Source of the DNA: an uncultured Alistipes sp.
GTDB taxonomy: Bacteria > Bacteroidota > Bacteroidia > Bacteroidales > Rikenellaceae
Assembly: GCA_944323075.1 (NCBI GenBank)
Contig: CALURC010000013.1
Span: forward strand, 1 to 64,000
DNA: 64,000 nucleotides
Direction of reading: 5' to 3'
Each line of letters begins with the position of its first letter. Within the stretch, counting starts at the first letter, position 1. Below, piece after piece: positions 35,376-44,125 of the stretch. A program made the position numbers and the translations under genes. The notes below the pieces were generated by a model that was not told where the DNA came from, made no database searches, and saw nothing but the letters and a program-made list of their open reading frames with translations.

Positions 35376-35924
35376 TCAATAGTTGAGAGGTGTGATCGTT
35401 CCGTTATAGGTCACAGTCGGATAGAGGTCCGATGCGATGTTCAGTTCGCATTCTTGCGTGATCGAGTAGATCTTGAAGGTAAACGTGTAGGTGTTGTCCG
35501 AATAGAGGTTCGATGAGAATGTTATCGTCCAACCGTCGGAATCCTGTACGGCCGTATACTTCTGGATATCCTTAGTCATTTCGTTCATGACTGTCATCCG
35601 ATAAGGGGGGACGGCTCCTGCAATGTATGGAAGATCGATCGACATGTAGTTGTCGCTGAACATTTCAAAGGTGTAGACGATTCCGTAGATGTTGTGCATC
35701 TCTCCGGCTGGCTCTTGTTGAAAATTTTCCGGCGTGAATTTGTAGTTTCGACTCAAAACGAGAGAATCAACATACTTGATTTCGCTTTGGTGGCGGGCAT
35801 CGCGTTCTTGAATTTTTGCGGCGCGGCGACTTTCGAACTCTTCCTGGCTCCCTGCTCCTGTCGCCTGAGACATAGCGGTGAGACTGATTAATAATCCGCT
35901 TAAACATAAGATAATCTGTTTCAT
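35376..35924 (-). CDS. DUF4251 family exported protein (paralogue 1)
   Basis: The product (182 aa) has a signal peptide (cleavage near AMSQA), a charged linker (EEFESRRAAKIQERDARHQ) and a DUF4251 domain. It shares the order YKFTPENFQ, MHNIYGIVYTFEMFSDNY, SDGWTITFSSN and CELNIASDLYPTVTYNGTI with the next gene's equivalents. A tandem duplication with moderate divergence is inferred. The function is unknown. Confidence 0.8.
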   Translation of the reverse strand: MKQIILCLSGLLISLTAMSQATGAGSQEEFESRRAAKIQERDARHQSEIKYVDSLVLSRNYKFTPENFQQEPAGEMHNIYGIVYTFEMFSDNYMSIDLPYIAGAVPPYRMTVMNEMTKDIQKYTAVQDSDGWTITFSSNLYSDNTYTFTFKIYSITQECELNIASDLYPTVTYNGTITPLNY

Positions 35925-36057
35925 GGCATAAATGATTTTAATGATAAAACATCTTTCAAACGATTCAAAATTCTTGCCTGAAAATCGGATATTCGGGAAA
36001 TGGGGCTTTTTTTGTCATAAATCATTCGATATGTGCGGCCGTTTGTCGATAAATCCG

Positions 36058-36065
36058 TATATTTG
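36058..36065 (+). promoter_or_regulatory. -7 box of the GH78 gene
   Basis: TATATTTG, a full match, 60 bases before ATG 36125. A TTTG at 36042 is too close for a standard -33. Confidence 0.5.
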
Positions 36066-36124
36066 TTTAATATCGGTCGTGTGCCGAGAATAATATTCCT
36101 AACTAAGAAAAATTTCAACTGATT

Positions 36125-38497
36125 ATGAATCGCTTCGGATCTTTACTTGCAACGATTCTGTTGTGCTTTACTTTTTCTAACACAGATGCCTCTTTACCCT
36201 TAGCTGAGCCCGGAGAAAAACCGCTCTCGGATAATTGGAGTGCCTCGTGGATTGCCGACGGAAATTCATCACTGAGGGATTACGGAGTGTACCGTTTCCG
36301 CAAGAAGTTCCAACTGCCCGAAAAACCGGATCGGTTCATCATCAATATTTCTGCCGATAACCGTTATCGGTTGTTTGTTAATGGCGAAGAGGCCTGTTGG
36401 GGGCCGGCCCGTGGCGATCTGAATTGTTGGTATTATGAAACGATAGATATTGCGCCGCTGCTCAAGCAGGGGGACAACGTTTTGGCTGTGTCGGTGTGGA
36501 ATATGGGAGAGCGTAAACCTGGAGCGCAAATCAGTCTACGTACGGGGTTGATTGTTCAAGGCAATACCGAGAGTGAAGAGATTGTCAATACAAACGGTAG
36601 TTGGTTGGTTATGAGAGACTCTTCATTTTCTCCTCTGTTTACCTACCTTGAAGCAGGATATGTTGGGGCGCACGATGAAGTGAATGGTGCTGCTTATCCT
36701 TGGGGATGGGAGTCGCTTGATTATGACGATTCGAAGTGGCATCCGGCAACTGGGTTCTCAAATGGGAAAACATACGGTGCGTATGGTTATGGTGAGGTGG
36801 ATTGGGTACTTACACCCCGCGATATTCCGATGATGGAGGAGAACCTTCAGCGAATTGGAAGTGTCAGGAGGTATCAGGGGATTGTCGAAAAGCCCCGGTT
36901 TATCGAGGGTAATGCCCCGTTGACGATTCCGGCCGGAACGGTCTGCTCCGTACTGCTCGATCAGGGATTTTTGACAACGGCATATCCCGAACTGATGCTT
37001 TCGGGGGGAGAGGGAGCTTCCGTGAAGCTTACCTATTCGGAAGCCATGTTTAACGATAAAGGGAAAGGAAATCGGAACGAGATCGAAGGACGTGAATGCC
37101 GAGGGTATTCCGATATTTTTCATCCAGACGGTGGCGTCGACCGCTTGTTCCGTCCGTTGTGGTTCAAAACCTACCGCTATATTCAGCTCGACATCGAGAC
37201 CAAGGATCAGCCGTTAGTCATCGAGGATTTGTATGGAATTTATGTTGGCTATCCGTTCGAGGTCCGTGGCTCGTTCGAGTCGGATGATCCGGCTTTGACC
37301 GATATCTGGAATGTGGGTTGGAGAACCGCTCGGTTGTGTGCTCATGAAACCTATTATGATTGTCCCTACTATGAACAGTTACAGTATGCTGGTGATACCC
37401 GGATACAGGCTTTGATTTCGTTGTATGTCTCCGGGGACGATCGGTTGATGCGTAAGGCGATCCGGATGTTCGACGTTTCACGGAAATACGACGGGATTAC
37501 TTGTAGCCGCTATCCGAGCGTTTTCCCTCAATACATACCACCCTTCTCGCTCTATTGGATCGGTATGATACACGACTACTGGATGCATCGTCAAGATGAT
37601 GAGTTCGTACAGAGCTTTTTGCCCGGAATACAGACCGTATTGTGGTGGTTTATTGATAAAATTGATCCGCAGACCGGATTGTTACAAAATAAGGTGCCTC
37701 ATTGGAATTTTGTCGACTGGGCAACTTCATGGAAACTCGGCGTGGCTCCTGAAAGCGACTCGTCGGGATCGGCCGTTACCTCGTTGCAGTTCGCTGCGGC
37801 TTTGCAGAGTGCGGCCGAACTCATGGAGCAGTACGGTAAAACGGAGGTGGCAAAAGAGTATGAGACCATTTGCCGCAATCTGAAAAAAGCGGTTTATGAA
37901 AAGTGTTGGGATGCCGAGCGTGGGTTGCTCCGGGACTATATCGGAAGCGAAACCTTCAGCCAGCACGCCAACATCATGGGAATTCTGACCGATGCGATTC
38001 CCGAACGTGACCAGCAGGCCGTTTTCGAACGGATTGTCGAAGATCCCTCTATTACACAGACGACATTCTACTATAAATTCTATCTGATTCGGGCGTTGAA
38101 AAAAGTGGGGCTGGCCGATCGGTATACGCAGATGCTGGAACCTTGGCAACGGATGATCGACATGGGGTTGACTACCTTTGCCGAGACTCCCGAACCGACA
38201 CGTTCCGACTGCCATGCATGGAGCTCCAGTCCGAATTATGACCTGTTGGCTACGGTTTGCGGTGTTGAACCCGCAGCACCGGGATTTGCACAGGTGCGGA
38301 TAGCTCCGCATCCCGGACATTTGAAACAGATCAAAGGCGTGGTGCCTCATCCGCTGGGGGATATTGTGGTCGATCTGCAATGTGAGGGCGATGTGCTGTC
38401 CGGTCGTGTCGTGCTGCCCGAAGATCTGCCCGGAACCTTCGTGTGGAAAGGCAAATCTCAACGGCTGCATGCAGGAGAGAACAAGATCGGCAAGTAG
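36125..38497 (+). CDS. Alpha-L-rhamnosidase, GH78-like
   Basis: The product (790 aa) has a signal peptide, then N-terminal beta-sandwich domains (residues about 30-380; FIINISADNRYRLFVNGEEA is the carbohydrate-binding-like part). An (alpha/alpha)6 barrel follows. The catalytic region is YDCPYYEQLQYAGDTR, where GH78 enzymes carry the general acid Glu after 'CP'. ETPEPTRSDCHAWSSSPNY near the end holds the second conserved acidic/His region. It cleaves terminal alpha-L-rhamnose from glycans, by family. No SusC/SusD pair adjoins it, so it is not in a visible utilisation locus. Confidence 0.85.
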   Translation: MNRFGSLLATILLCFTFSNTDASLPLAEPGEKPLSDNWSASWIADGNSSLRDYGVYRFRKKFQLPEKPDRFIINISADNRYRLFVNGEEACWGPARGDLNCWYYETIDIAPLLKQGDNVLAVSVWNMGERKPGAQISLRTGLIVQGNTESEEIVNTNGSWLVMRDSSFSPLFTYLEAGYVGAHDEVNGAAYPWGWESLDYDDSKWHPATGFSNGKTYGAYGYGEVDWVLTPRDIPMMEENLQRIGSVRRYQGIVEKPRFIEGNAPLTIPAGTVCSVLLDQGFLTTAYPELMLSGGEGASVKLTYSEAMFNDKGKGNRNEIEGRECRGYSDIFHPDGGVDRLFRPLWFKTYRYIQLDIETKDQPLVIEDLYGIYVGYPFEVRGSFESDDPALTDIWNVGWRTARLCAHETYYDCPYYEQLQYAGDTRIQALISLYVSGDDRLMRKAIRMFDVSRKYDGITCSRYPSVFPQYIPPFSLYWIGMIHDYWMHRQDDEFVQSFLPGIQTVLWWFIDKIDPQTGLLQNKVPHWNFVDWATSWKLGVAPESDSSGSAVTSLQFAAALQSAAELMEQYGKTEVAKEYETICRNLKKAVYEKCWDAERGLLRDYIGSETFSQHANIMGILTDAIPERDQQAVFERIVEDPSITQTTFYYKFYLIRALKKVGLADRYTQMLEPWQRMIDMGLTTFAETPEPTRSDCHAWSSSPNYDLLATVCGVEPAAPGFAQVRIAPHPGHLKQIKGVVPHPLGDIVVDLQCEGDVLSGRVVLPEDLPGTFVWKGKSQRLHAGENKIGK

Positions 38498-38572
38498 AAA
38501 GCTGTCGCTTCGACTCAGACCGACAGAGTGGACAGATGGCGGTCTGAGTCGAGGTAAGGGTTTGTCGCTGCC

Positions 38573-39856
38573 TTACAGTAGCTCCGTCAAACGTTCCAAA
38601 TGGATGCCGCGAGAACCCTTGATGAGGATTAGTCGATTGGCGATCGGGTGCTCGGTCAAATAGGTTCGAAGAGCGTCGGTGTCGGGGAAAGTCGGGTAGC
38701 AATCGGCTCCCGCTTCGGTAAAGTGTCTGCCCACCAGAAATACCTCCTCGATGCGGGCCTCCTGCAGCAATTCGACGATCTTGCGGTGCTCTTGTGCCGA
38801 GTAGCTTCCCAATTCGAGCATGTCTCCTAAAATGACGGCCTTCGGCTGCATCGATGGTTCTGAAATAAAATGTCGTAAGGCAGCCTCCATGCTTGATGGA
38901 TTAGCGTTGTAAGCATCTAATATCAGTGTGTTGTGTTGGGTAGCTTGGCGTTGCGACCGGTTGTTCTCGGGTTGATAGCTTTCGATGGCTGTAACGATCT
39001 CCGGTTCCGGAATGTCGAAATAGGTGCCCACCGCAATGGCCGCAGCCAGATTGAACAGATTATACTCCCCGACCAGATGGGTGCGGATTTTATGCCCGTG
39101 CCATGATACGGTCAGAAACTGGCGGTCGTTGCCGACCAATTTCAAGTCGGTGGTGGAGTAGGGAATGGCCTCCAAGTCGTTTCTTTCGGCAACCATTCGG
39201 CAAAGTGCTTCGCTCTGCTGCAGGTAGAAGGCGGAGCCTTTGTGGCGGAGCAGGTAGTCCAACAGTTCGCCCTTGCCCCGCATGACGCCCTCTTCTCCGC
39301 CGAAGCCCTCTAAATGGGCCTTTCCGATGTTGGTGATCAGTCCGAAATCGGGTTGTGCGATCGAGCTGAGCAGGGCGATCTCTCCGCAGTGGCTCGCTCC
39401 CATTTCGACGAGCCCGAACTCGGTTGAGCGGTCCATCGACAACAACGTTAACGGAACGCCGATGTGGTTGTTTAGGTTACCGTGCGTGGCGTAGGTATGG
39501 AAGCGGCAGGACAGAACTCGGTAAGTCAGCTCCTTGGTAGTCGTTTTTCCGTTGCTGCCGGTGATGGCAAAGATTGGAATGCCTAATTGCCGACGGTGGT
39601 AGGCCGCAAGTTGTTGTAATGCCTCAAGTGTGTCAGGAACGAGATAGCATCGGGAGCGTTGCTCCTCCGTAAGTGTTTCATAGACCTCCGAATTGTCGAG
39701 AACCGCAGCGGCAGCCCCTGCTTCGAGTGCTGATGCTGCATAACGGTTGCCGTCGAAAGAGTCGCCCCGTAGGGCAAAAAACAGGGTTCCTTGTGTCGCC
39801 TGTCGGCTGTCGGTCGAGATGTGCGGATGGCGAAGGTAAACTTCGTATAGTTCCAT
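38573..39856 (-). CDS. murF: UDP-N-acetylmuramoyl-tripeptide--D-Ala-D-Ala ligase
   Basis: The product (427 aa) is a Mur ligase. Order of motifs: STDSRQ near residue 15, the P-loop GSNGKTTTKE, NLNNHIGVPLTLL, EMGASHCGE and NIGKAHLEGFG. It adds D-Ala-D-Ala to the UDP-MurNAc-tripeptide, the last cytoplasmic step of the peptidoglycan precursor. It lies 67 bases downstream of manC, with a terminator in the gap and no visible promoter of its own. Confidence 0.95.
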   Translation of the reverse strand: MELYEVYLRHPHISTDSRQATQGTLFFALRGDSFDGNRYAASALEAGAAAAVLDNSEVYETLTEEQRSRCYLVPDTLEALQQLAAYHRRQLGIPIFAITGSNGKTTTKELTYRVLSCRFHTYATHGNLNNHIGVPLTLLSMDRSTEFGLVEMGASHCGEIALLSSIAQPDFGLITNIGKAHLEGFGGEEGVMRGKGELLDYLLRHKGSAFYLQQSEALCRMVAERNDLEAIPYSTTDLKLVGNDRQFLTVSWHGHKIRTHLVGEYNLFNLAAAIAVGTYFDIPEPEIVTAIESYQPENNRSQRQATQHNTLILDAYNANPSSMEAALRHFISEPSMQPKAVILGDMLELGSYSAQEHRKIVELLQEARIEEVFLVGRHFTEAGADCYPTFPDTDALRTYLTEHPIANRLILIKGSRGIHLERLTELL

Positions 39857-39875
39857 TCTTTTTATAGCTTAGTCA

Positions 39876-39912
39876 TAAAAACTCCCGTCTGTCGGAACGA
39901 AACGGGAGTTTG
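39876..39912 (-). terminator. Terminator between manC and murF
   Basis: Stem AAACTCCCGT (39879-39888) with ACGGGAGTTT (39902-39911). On minus a T-run follows the stem. It lies between manC and murF on the same strand and leaves 20 bases before the murF start codon. Confidence 0.8.
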
Positions 39913-39923
39913 CAATTGTATTT

Positions 39924-41006
39924 TTAGATGAACTCGTCTCCGATCTTAAACTTTGTATCATCAATGAACCGTTTTATGTTCTGTTCGTTGGCTTTTGGAC
40001 AGATCATTAAAACATTGTTATGGTCGACGACGATGTAATCTTTCAGTCCTTCGATCACCGTCAGTTTGTCGGGTGCGGTTTTGATGATACACCCTTCGGT
40101 GTCATATAACATGCTGCGTTCTGGAGATACATTTCCATTTTCGTCCTTGGGCGAATAACGATAGAGCGAACCCCATGTGCCGATATCGGACCAACCGCAT
40201 TCGCAGCAGCAAACAAATACGTTCTCAGCCTTCTCCATGACCCCGAAATCGATCGATATGTTGCGACATTCGGGATAGATCCGTTCGATATATTGTGCCT
40301 CTTCCGGTGTGCCGTAGTGAGGTGCAATCGATGCAAACATCTGCTCTAAATCGGGAAGATAGCGACCCAAAGCCTCGAGAATAGTCGATACTTTCCAAAC
40401 GAAGATCCCTGAATTCCAGAAAAATTCCCCGCTCTCGACAAACGTACGGGCTAATTCTTCGTTAGGTTTCTCCGTAAAAGTTTTGACCTTGTGGATGGCT
40501 CCATAAGTCTCGTGACTGTTGTCGACTTGGATATAGCCATATCCTGTGTCGGGACGTGTGGGGTGGATGCCGATGGTCATCATGACCCCTCGTTCTTCGG
40601 CAAAATCGGCCGACCGTTCGATGGCCCGGCAGAATTCGTTCTCGTTCAAGATCAAATGGTCCGATGCAGTAACGATCATGGTGGCTTCGGGATCAACCGA
40701 GTGTAACCGCCATGCCGCATAAGCGATACAGGGGGCGGTGTTGCGGCCTACCGGCTCACACAAAATTTGATCGGATCCGATTTCGGGAAGGTGCTCCAAT
40801 ACCTGGTCTTTGTAGATGGCATTGGTGACGACCAGAAAATTTTCGACCGGAATGATCGATGCAAAACGTTCGAATGTATGGCGGATAAAGCTTTTCCCAG
40901 TGCCGAGGATGTCGAGAAATTGTTTGGGTTGGGTGTGTCGGCTGATCGGCCAAAAACGACTGCCGATGCCACCGGCCATAATGATACAATATCTATTCTT
41001 ATTCAT
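39924..41006 (-). CDS. manC: Mannose-1-phosphate guanylyltransferase
   Basis: ATG 41006 (360 aa) is used; a 28-codon upstream extension in frame lacks homology to the family. The nucleotidyltransferase signature MAGGIGSRFWPISR lies at residues about 9-22, followed by KQFLDI. The enzyme makes GDP-mannose from mannose-1-phosphate and GTP. It lacks the isomerase domain of the two-domain ManC/AlgA proteins. It is divergent from pssA and upstream of murF. GDP-mannose feeds fucose and mannose glycan assembly. Confidence 0.93.
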   Translation of the reverse strand: MNKNRYCIIMAGGIGSRFWPISRHTQPKQFLDILGTGKSFIRHTFERFASIIPVENFLVVTNAIYKDQVLEHLPEIGSDQILCEPVGRNTAPCIAYAAWRLHSVDPEATMIVTASDHLILNENEFCRAIERSADFAEERGVMMTIGIHPTRPDTGYGYIQVDNSHETYGAIHKVKTFTEKPNEELARTFVESGEFFWNSGIFVWKVSTILEALGRYLPDLEQMFASIAPHYGTPEEAQYIERIYPECRNISIDFGVMEKAENVFVCCCECGWSDIGTWGSLYRYSPKDENGNVSPERSMLYDTEGCIIKTAPDKLTVIEGLKDYIVVDHNNVLMICPKANEQNIKRFIDDTKFKIGDEFI

Positions 41007-41105
41007 AAAACGTTTCGAATTTGTGGGGATTCGTTTCGTATTACAATGATACGGCTTTTTATCCGAATAACCAAGAAAGCCCTGCTTCAAACCCTGATAC
41101 CGCGG

Positions 41106-41136
41106 TTGGTTTTTTGGAAATACTTCGTTACCTTCG
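41106..41136 (+). promoter_or_regulatory. Probable promoter of pssA
   Basis: TTG (41106-41108), 20 bases, then TACCTTCG (41129-41136), seven of eight to TAnnTTTG. It predicts a leader of about 90 bases. Confidence 0.55.
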
Positions 41137-41230
41137 CATATCGGGAACAGCCGAAAATGCCAGAGAAGGGGGCTTGTGCGTTTTTGAAAAGAATGTGGCT
41201 GGATCGTTTTATGGATTAATAATTGAAAGG

Positions 41231-41920
41231 ATGAAAATACGACTTTTTACAATACCTAATATGATTACGCTGTGCAATCTGCTTGCAGGTTGTGCTGCGG
41301 TGATCTCTGTTGTGGGTAGACACGATCTGTCGTGGGCCTTTGCGTTTGTCGCTTTGGCTGCAGTGTTCGATTTTATGGACGGCTTTGTCGCCCGTCTGAC
41401 CAAGTCCTACTCTGCGGTCGGTAAGGAACTCGATTCTTTAGCCGATATGGTCAGCTTCGGTGTGGCTCCGGCTGCTGTCCTTTATGAACTGTTTATCTTG
41501 AACGGCGGTGATCCCTATTGGGGATTTGTCGTATTCATTCTGGCAGCATGTTCGGCCCTGCGTCTCGGTAAATTCAATATCGACGAAAATCAGACCAAAC
41601 AGTTTATCGGATTGCCGACTCCGGCTTGTGCACTCTTTTTTGTGTCGTGCGGATATATGGTGCAAAAATATGCCATTTCGTTACCTCTCTGGGGAATCAT
41701 TGTCGGAACATTGATTTTTTCTGTTTTGCTTATCTGTAATGTGCCGATGTTCGCCCTGAAATTCTCCCATTATCGTTTCGCCGGCAATCAGGTACGCTAT
41801 GTGTTTCTTGCTGCAGCAATAGTCGCTCTGGGGATTGCGGGACTGTCTGCCGTGCCGTTCATTATCGTAGCCTATATCCTGATTTCTCTGATTATCGCGT
41901 GGATGTCTCCCCGTTCCTAG
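41231..41920 (+). CDS. pssA: CDP-diacylglycerol--serine O-phosphatidyltransferase
   Basis: ATG 41231 gives 229 aa; the same frame runs 70 codons further upstream but across the promoter, so that extension was dropped. The product has about seven membrane helices and the CDP-alcohol phosphotransferase signature with its spaced acids (MDGFVARL...GKELDSLADMVSFG). It makes phosphatidylserine, the precursor of phosphatidylethanolamine. A psd gene, often next to pssA in this phylum, is not beside it here. Confidence 0.9.
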   Translation: MKIRLFTIPNMITLCNLLAGCAAVISVVGRHDLSWAFAFVALAAVFDFMDGFVARLTKSYSAVGKELDSLADMVSFGVAPAAVLYELFILNGGDPYWGFVVFILAACSALRLGKFNIDENQTKQFIGLPTPACALFFVSCGYMVQKYAISLPLWGIIVGTLIFSVLLICNVPMFALKFSHYRFAGNQVRYVFLAAAIVALGIAGLSAVPFIIVAYILISLIIAWMSPRS

Positions 41921-41928
41921 CGCCAAAA

Positions 41929-41958
41929 TTTGAATATGTAATATTTTTGCTACCTTTG
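41929..41958 (+). promoter_or_regulatory. Promoter of the porin gene
   Basis: TTTG (41929-41932), 18 bases, then TACCTTTG (41951-41958). It starts just after the pssA stop codon (41920). Confidence 0.75.
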
Positions 41959-41989
41959 CCGTTATTTCGGAGAGAAATCGCAGGTGCAG

Positions 41990-44095
41990 ATGTTTTTGGT
42001 TTTGAGAAGGTATGCAGTCTGTTGTTTGCTCGTCATATTTCTGACGGGCTTTAATGGCGTTTTTGCACAAACGGCGATATCTTCGTCTGCTTCGGCCGCT
42101 CAACAATATGGTACTTTGCCCGGACTTGCCGGTCAGAATCAGAGTCAGATGCAGTACGGAAGTATCGGTGGGGTAGTCGACAATAATGCTACCTCCGGAC
42201 AGCAAGCCGATACCTCTCAAAAAAAAGCAAAAATCCGTAAACCTTTGGAGTCCTATTTCTTCGATGATTCAACCCGTGAGAGAAACAGTTTTGCATGGAA
42301 TGTGAATCTCGAACGAAATGATATCGATCTGATCGATGTAGATACCTCGATGACCGGATTCCAGAATGAATACCCCTATCTACAGAATAACGTGGGGTCG
42401 GCTTATCTGGGAAATCTGGGAGGAGCGTCAGTCCCGCTCGATTTCTTTATCCGACCTAATTTTAGAAATTTTTCTTTTGCACAATCTTTTGCTGCTTATT
42501 TGATAACTCCCGAGCAAGCTCGCTTTTTCAACGTTAAAAAACCGTTTACCCACCTCTCTTATTTTATGTCCGGACAGACCCGTCGGCTTGAAGAGAGTTT
42601 CTGGGGAACGCATGCCCAAAATATCTCACCCTCGACCGGCTTTAATGTCGATTATCGAAGTCGTGGAACGCGGGGTATCTATACCTGGCAAGGAACTCGT
42701 GAACGGAACCTCTCCCTTGCATTCTCGCATACCGGTAAGAAGTATAGTGTACATGCCGGGTATATATATAATATGCAGAATGTCAAGGAAAATGGAGGTA
42801 TTAAACGTGATGAAGATATAACCGATACCATTTTCGAAATGCCCGAATTGATTGAGGTGCGTTTGATGGATGCGAGAAATCAATTGAAAAACAATACGTT
42901 CTATGTCGTTCAGTCATACGGTATCCCGTTGAGACGTTTGACTGACGAAGATTTTTCCATCGCTCGTAATTCCACATTCTTTATCGGTCATTCGTTCGAA
43001 CTCTCGAAATTCTACCGGAAATATACCGATACGAGGAGCCAAAGTGGCGATTATTATGAGAATTGGTACATCAGTAACGTGGCAAGTGCTGACTCGACTT
43101 ACGAACGGTTACTCTCCAATAAGATTTTCGTGCAGATTCAGCCCTGGGATCGAAACGGACCAATCGGTGTGATCGATGCCGGAATCGGTAACGATGCACA
43201 TCGCTATTATCAGTTCCGTATGGAGGATTATCTCAGGGAAAATAAAGGTGTGACTCGAAACTCTACCTATGTGTACGGCGCAGTTGAAGGTAGAGTCAAA
43301 AAATATTTCAGCTGGGGCGCTCATCTCAAATATCATCTGTTCGGCTACCGAAGTCAAGATCTCGATATGGGTGGAAATGTAGCGTTCTCGGTTTTCTTAC
43401 GAGGTAAACCAATCACTCTGAAAGGTAGTATCAGGCACCAGACACAAACGCCGGATTACTGGACAGAGAGCTATTTCTCTAACCACTTTGCGTGGAATAA
43501 CTCTTTTGCGAAAGAGTCTGAAACCCGTATCTCTGCCTCACTCTCCGTGCCGGCCATCAATTTCGAATTCGGCGCGCAGCAGAGCATCTTGAATAATCGT
43601 ATATATTACGATGCACAGGCATTGCCTGCTCAGTACGACGGTGTCGTCAGTGTATCGGGGTTGTATGCTCACAAGGATTTCCGCATTGGCGGACTCCATT
43701 TAAACCACCGGGTTTTGCTTCAGTTTAGTTCAGTACAGGAGGTTGTACCCGTCCCGTTGGCCAGTGCTTATCTCAGCTATTTTTTCGAATTTAATATCGT
43801 GAAAAATGTATTGAGAATGCAAATCGGTCTCGATGGTCGATACAATACCAAGTATTACGCATTCGGTTATAATCCGGCAACTGCTCAGTTTTATAACCAA
43901 CGTGAAAAGGAGTTGGGAAACTATCCCTATGTAGATCTGTTCGTCTCTGCAAAATGGAAACGGATGAGAATTCTTGTCAAAATGCAACACCTGAACGAAG
44001 ATCTGTTCGGTACACGTGACTATTTTACCGTGTTGCACTATCCTTTGAACAAACGTGCGTTTAAATTGGGATTCTCCTGGAGCTTCTATGACTGA
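41990..44095 (+). CDS. Putative outer-membrane porin (PF14121-like)
   Basis: ATG 41990 gives 701 aa; GTG 41984 in the same frame is an alternative. A signal peptide ends near FAQ (about residue 27). A disordered Ser/Gln/Ala-rich segment with a basic end (residues 30-85) follows, then a long beta-rich region with alternating aromatic strands and a terminal aromatic residue stretch (KLGFSWSFYD), as in outer-membrane beta-barrels. It matches the Bacteroidota 'putative porin' family. The substrate is unknown. It lies 30 bases upstream of the transglycosylase gene, probably in one operon. Confidence 0.8.
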   Translation: MFLVLRRYAVCCLLVIFLTGFNGVFAQTAISSSASAAQQYGTLPGLAGQNQSQMQYGSIGGVVDNNATSGQQADTSQKKAKIRKPLESYFFDDSTRERNSFAWNVNLERNDIDLIDVDTSMTGFQNEYPYLQNNVGSAYLGNLGGASVPLDFFIRPNFRNFSFAQSFAAYLITPEQARFFNVKKPFTHLSYFMSGQTRRLEESFWGTHAQNISPSTGFNVDYRSRGTRGIYTWQGTRERNLSLAFSHTGKKYSVHAGYIYNMQNVKENGGIKRDEDITDTIFEMPELIEVRLMDARNQLKNNTFYVVQSYGIPLRRLTDEDFSIARNSTFFIGHSFELSKFYRKYTDTRSQSGDYYENWYISNVASADSTYERLLSNKIFVQIQPWDRNGPIGVIDAGIGNDAHRYYQFRMEDYLRENKGVTRNSTYVYGAVEGRVKKYFSWGAHLKYHLFGYRSQDLDMGGNVAFSVFLRGKPITLKGSIRHQTQTPDYWTESYFSNHFAWNNSFAKESETRISASLSVPAINFEFGAQQSILNNRIYYDAQALPAQYDGVVSVSGLYAHKDFRIGGLHLNHRVLLQFSSVQEVVPVPLASAYLSYFFEFNIVKNVLRMQIGLDGRYNTKYYAFGYNPATAQFYNQREKELGNYPYVDLFVSAKWKRMRILVKMQHLNEDLFGTRDYFTVLHYPLNKRAFKLGFSWSFYD

Positions 44096-44125
44096 TGCTG
44101 TAGACTGCCCACAAAAATATTTTTC

